Assembly: GCA_035942915.1 (NCBI GenBank)
Contig: DASZCR010000220.1
Coordinates: 1 to 14,323 of the forward strand
DNA length: 14,323 nt
From: DASZCR01 sp035942915
Lineage (GTDB): Bacteria > Acidobacteriota > Blastocatellia > Pyrinomonadales > Pyrinomonadaceae
Direction: 5' to 3'
The notes under the pieces are model-generated. The model had not been told where the DNA came from, made no database searches, and saw only the letters and a program-made list of their open reading frames with translations. This document shows, in pieces, positions 13,951 through 14,323 of this stretch (within the stretch, counting starts at the first letter, position 1; each line of letters starts with the position of its first letter). Both the position numbers and the translations under genes were made by a program.

Positions 13951-14014
13951 AGTCTCCACGCGCCATCCGTCCGCGTCTGGTCTGCCGGTTCGAGGTTAAG
14001 AAAGGGATGCGAAA

Positions 14015-14323
14015 TCAATCGGTCGGAGGTTTGTGCACAGACTTAATCCTGCGCGCGACCTTGCTACCGTGCCTGTCTGCCTTGACCGTGATGCGTTGGA
14101 CGTAGACTCTCGTCGTCGAAGCGTTCTCGTGGTCTAAAGCTTCCTGCGCCTCAAGGTAGCTGCCCGTCTCCTCGGCCACAATCCGCGCGTAAGTGTGCCG
14201 CGTCTGGTGTACGTGTATGTGAGAGATGCCCGCCTCGCGCGCGTAGACCTTGAGGTTCTCTGCGAACGAGCGCGAGGATAGCGGCGCGCCCGGTCTGCCC
14301 GCCCTGTCGTGCCGCGTCCACAG
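14015..14323 (-). CDS. Tyrosine recombinase / phage-type integrase, C-terminal catalytic part, truncated at the window edge
   Basis: Reading leftward from 14323, an open frame of 102 residues ends at the TGA at 14017-14015. It lacks an ATG because the start lies outside the window. It shows the closing half of a tyrosine-recombinase catalytic domain: PLSSRSFAENLKVYAREAGI, then HVHQTRHTYARIV (H39 and R42 in fragment numbering, the HxxR box), then LDHENASTTRVYVQRI. H65 is the LGH-type histidine, with Asp in place of the usual Gly, and Y74 (codon at 14102-14104) is the nucleophile. The nine-residue H-to-Y distance matches XerC/D-type enzymes. The first catalytic Arg and Lys lie off the window. 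The enzyme family cuts and rejoins DNA in site-specific integration or excision. The gene converges on the tail cluster, with a 64-base gap in which I see no clear terminator or att core. Confidence 0.85.
   Translation of the reverse strand: MWTRHDRAGRPGAPLSSRSFAENLKVYAREAGISHIHVHQTRHTYARIVAEETGSYLEAQEALDHENASTTRVYVQRITVKADRHGSKVARRIKSVHKPPTD

Noticed and set aside
13987..13995. GGTTCGAGG near the integrase end, possible tRNA T-loop or attachment site
   Set aside because: The flanks do not pair into a T-stem, there is no acceptor stem or anticodon arm nearby, and no second copy was noticed in the window.
13951..14014. Possible bidirectional terminator between the convergent genes
   Set aside because: Only a weak 5-bp ACGCG/CGCGT pairing with a 9-base loop is visible and no T-run on either strand is adjacent to it.

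Overview
The window is GC-rich bacterial DNA, densely coding, with a strong C/G preference at third codon positions and long shadow frames on the opposite strand. Seven plus-strand genes run head to tail with gaps of a few bases to about 90 bases. One further gene, on the minus strand, enters from the right edge. The lineage cannot be fixed from the sequence. A free-living GC-rich phylum such as Acidobacteriota or Chloroflexota is only a guess.

Positions 1-3770 are a contractile-tail baseplate module: the end of a gpD-like hub protein, a gpV/gp5-like spike with a beta-helical tail, a PAAR-like spike tip, a gp25-like wedge protein and a gpJ-like wedge protein. Separate gpD and gpV genes, a small PAAR gene and the gp25-gpJ-gpI order fit extracellular contractile injection systems (eCIS, phage-tail-like particles) and also Myoviridae-type prophages. 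No capsid, portal, terminase or lysis gene is visible, but the window is too short to exclude a prophage.

Positions 3772-13950 hold three large or unusual proteins. The first is a 1671-residue protein with a gpI-like N-terminus, eight diverged repeats of about 110 residues that resemble flagellin/FliD 'IN' domains, and a C-terminal part with sheath-like motifs. The second is a 312-residue protein of unknown family. The third has about 1393 residues: beta-rich N-terminal modules, a seven-repeat YVTN-type beta-propeller, a four-cysteine zinc ribbon and a C-terminal helix-hairpin-helix domain. These probably build the outer baseplate or fibre and cell-contact apparatus. The zinc-ribbon/HhH tail on a propeller-bearing tail protein is the most unusual feature here.

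The seven genes look like one transcription unit: overlaps, Shine-Dalgarno sequences lying over or next to the preceding stop, and no convincing terminator. Positions 14015-14323 hold, on the minus strand, the C-terminal catalytic part of a tyrosine recombinase, convergent with the tail genes. It suggests that the cluster lies on or beside an integrating element.
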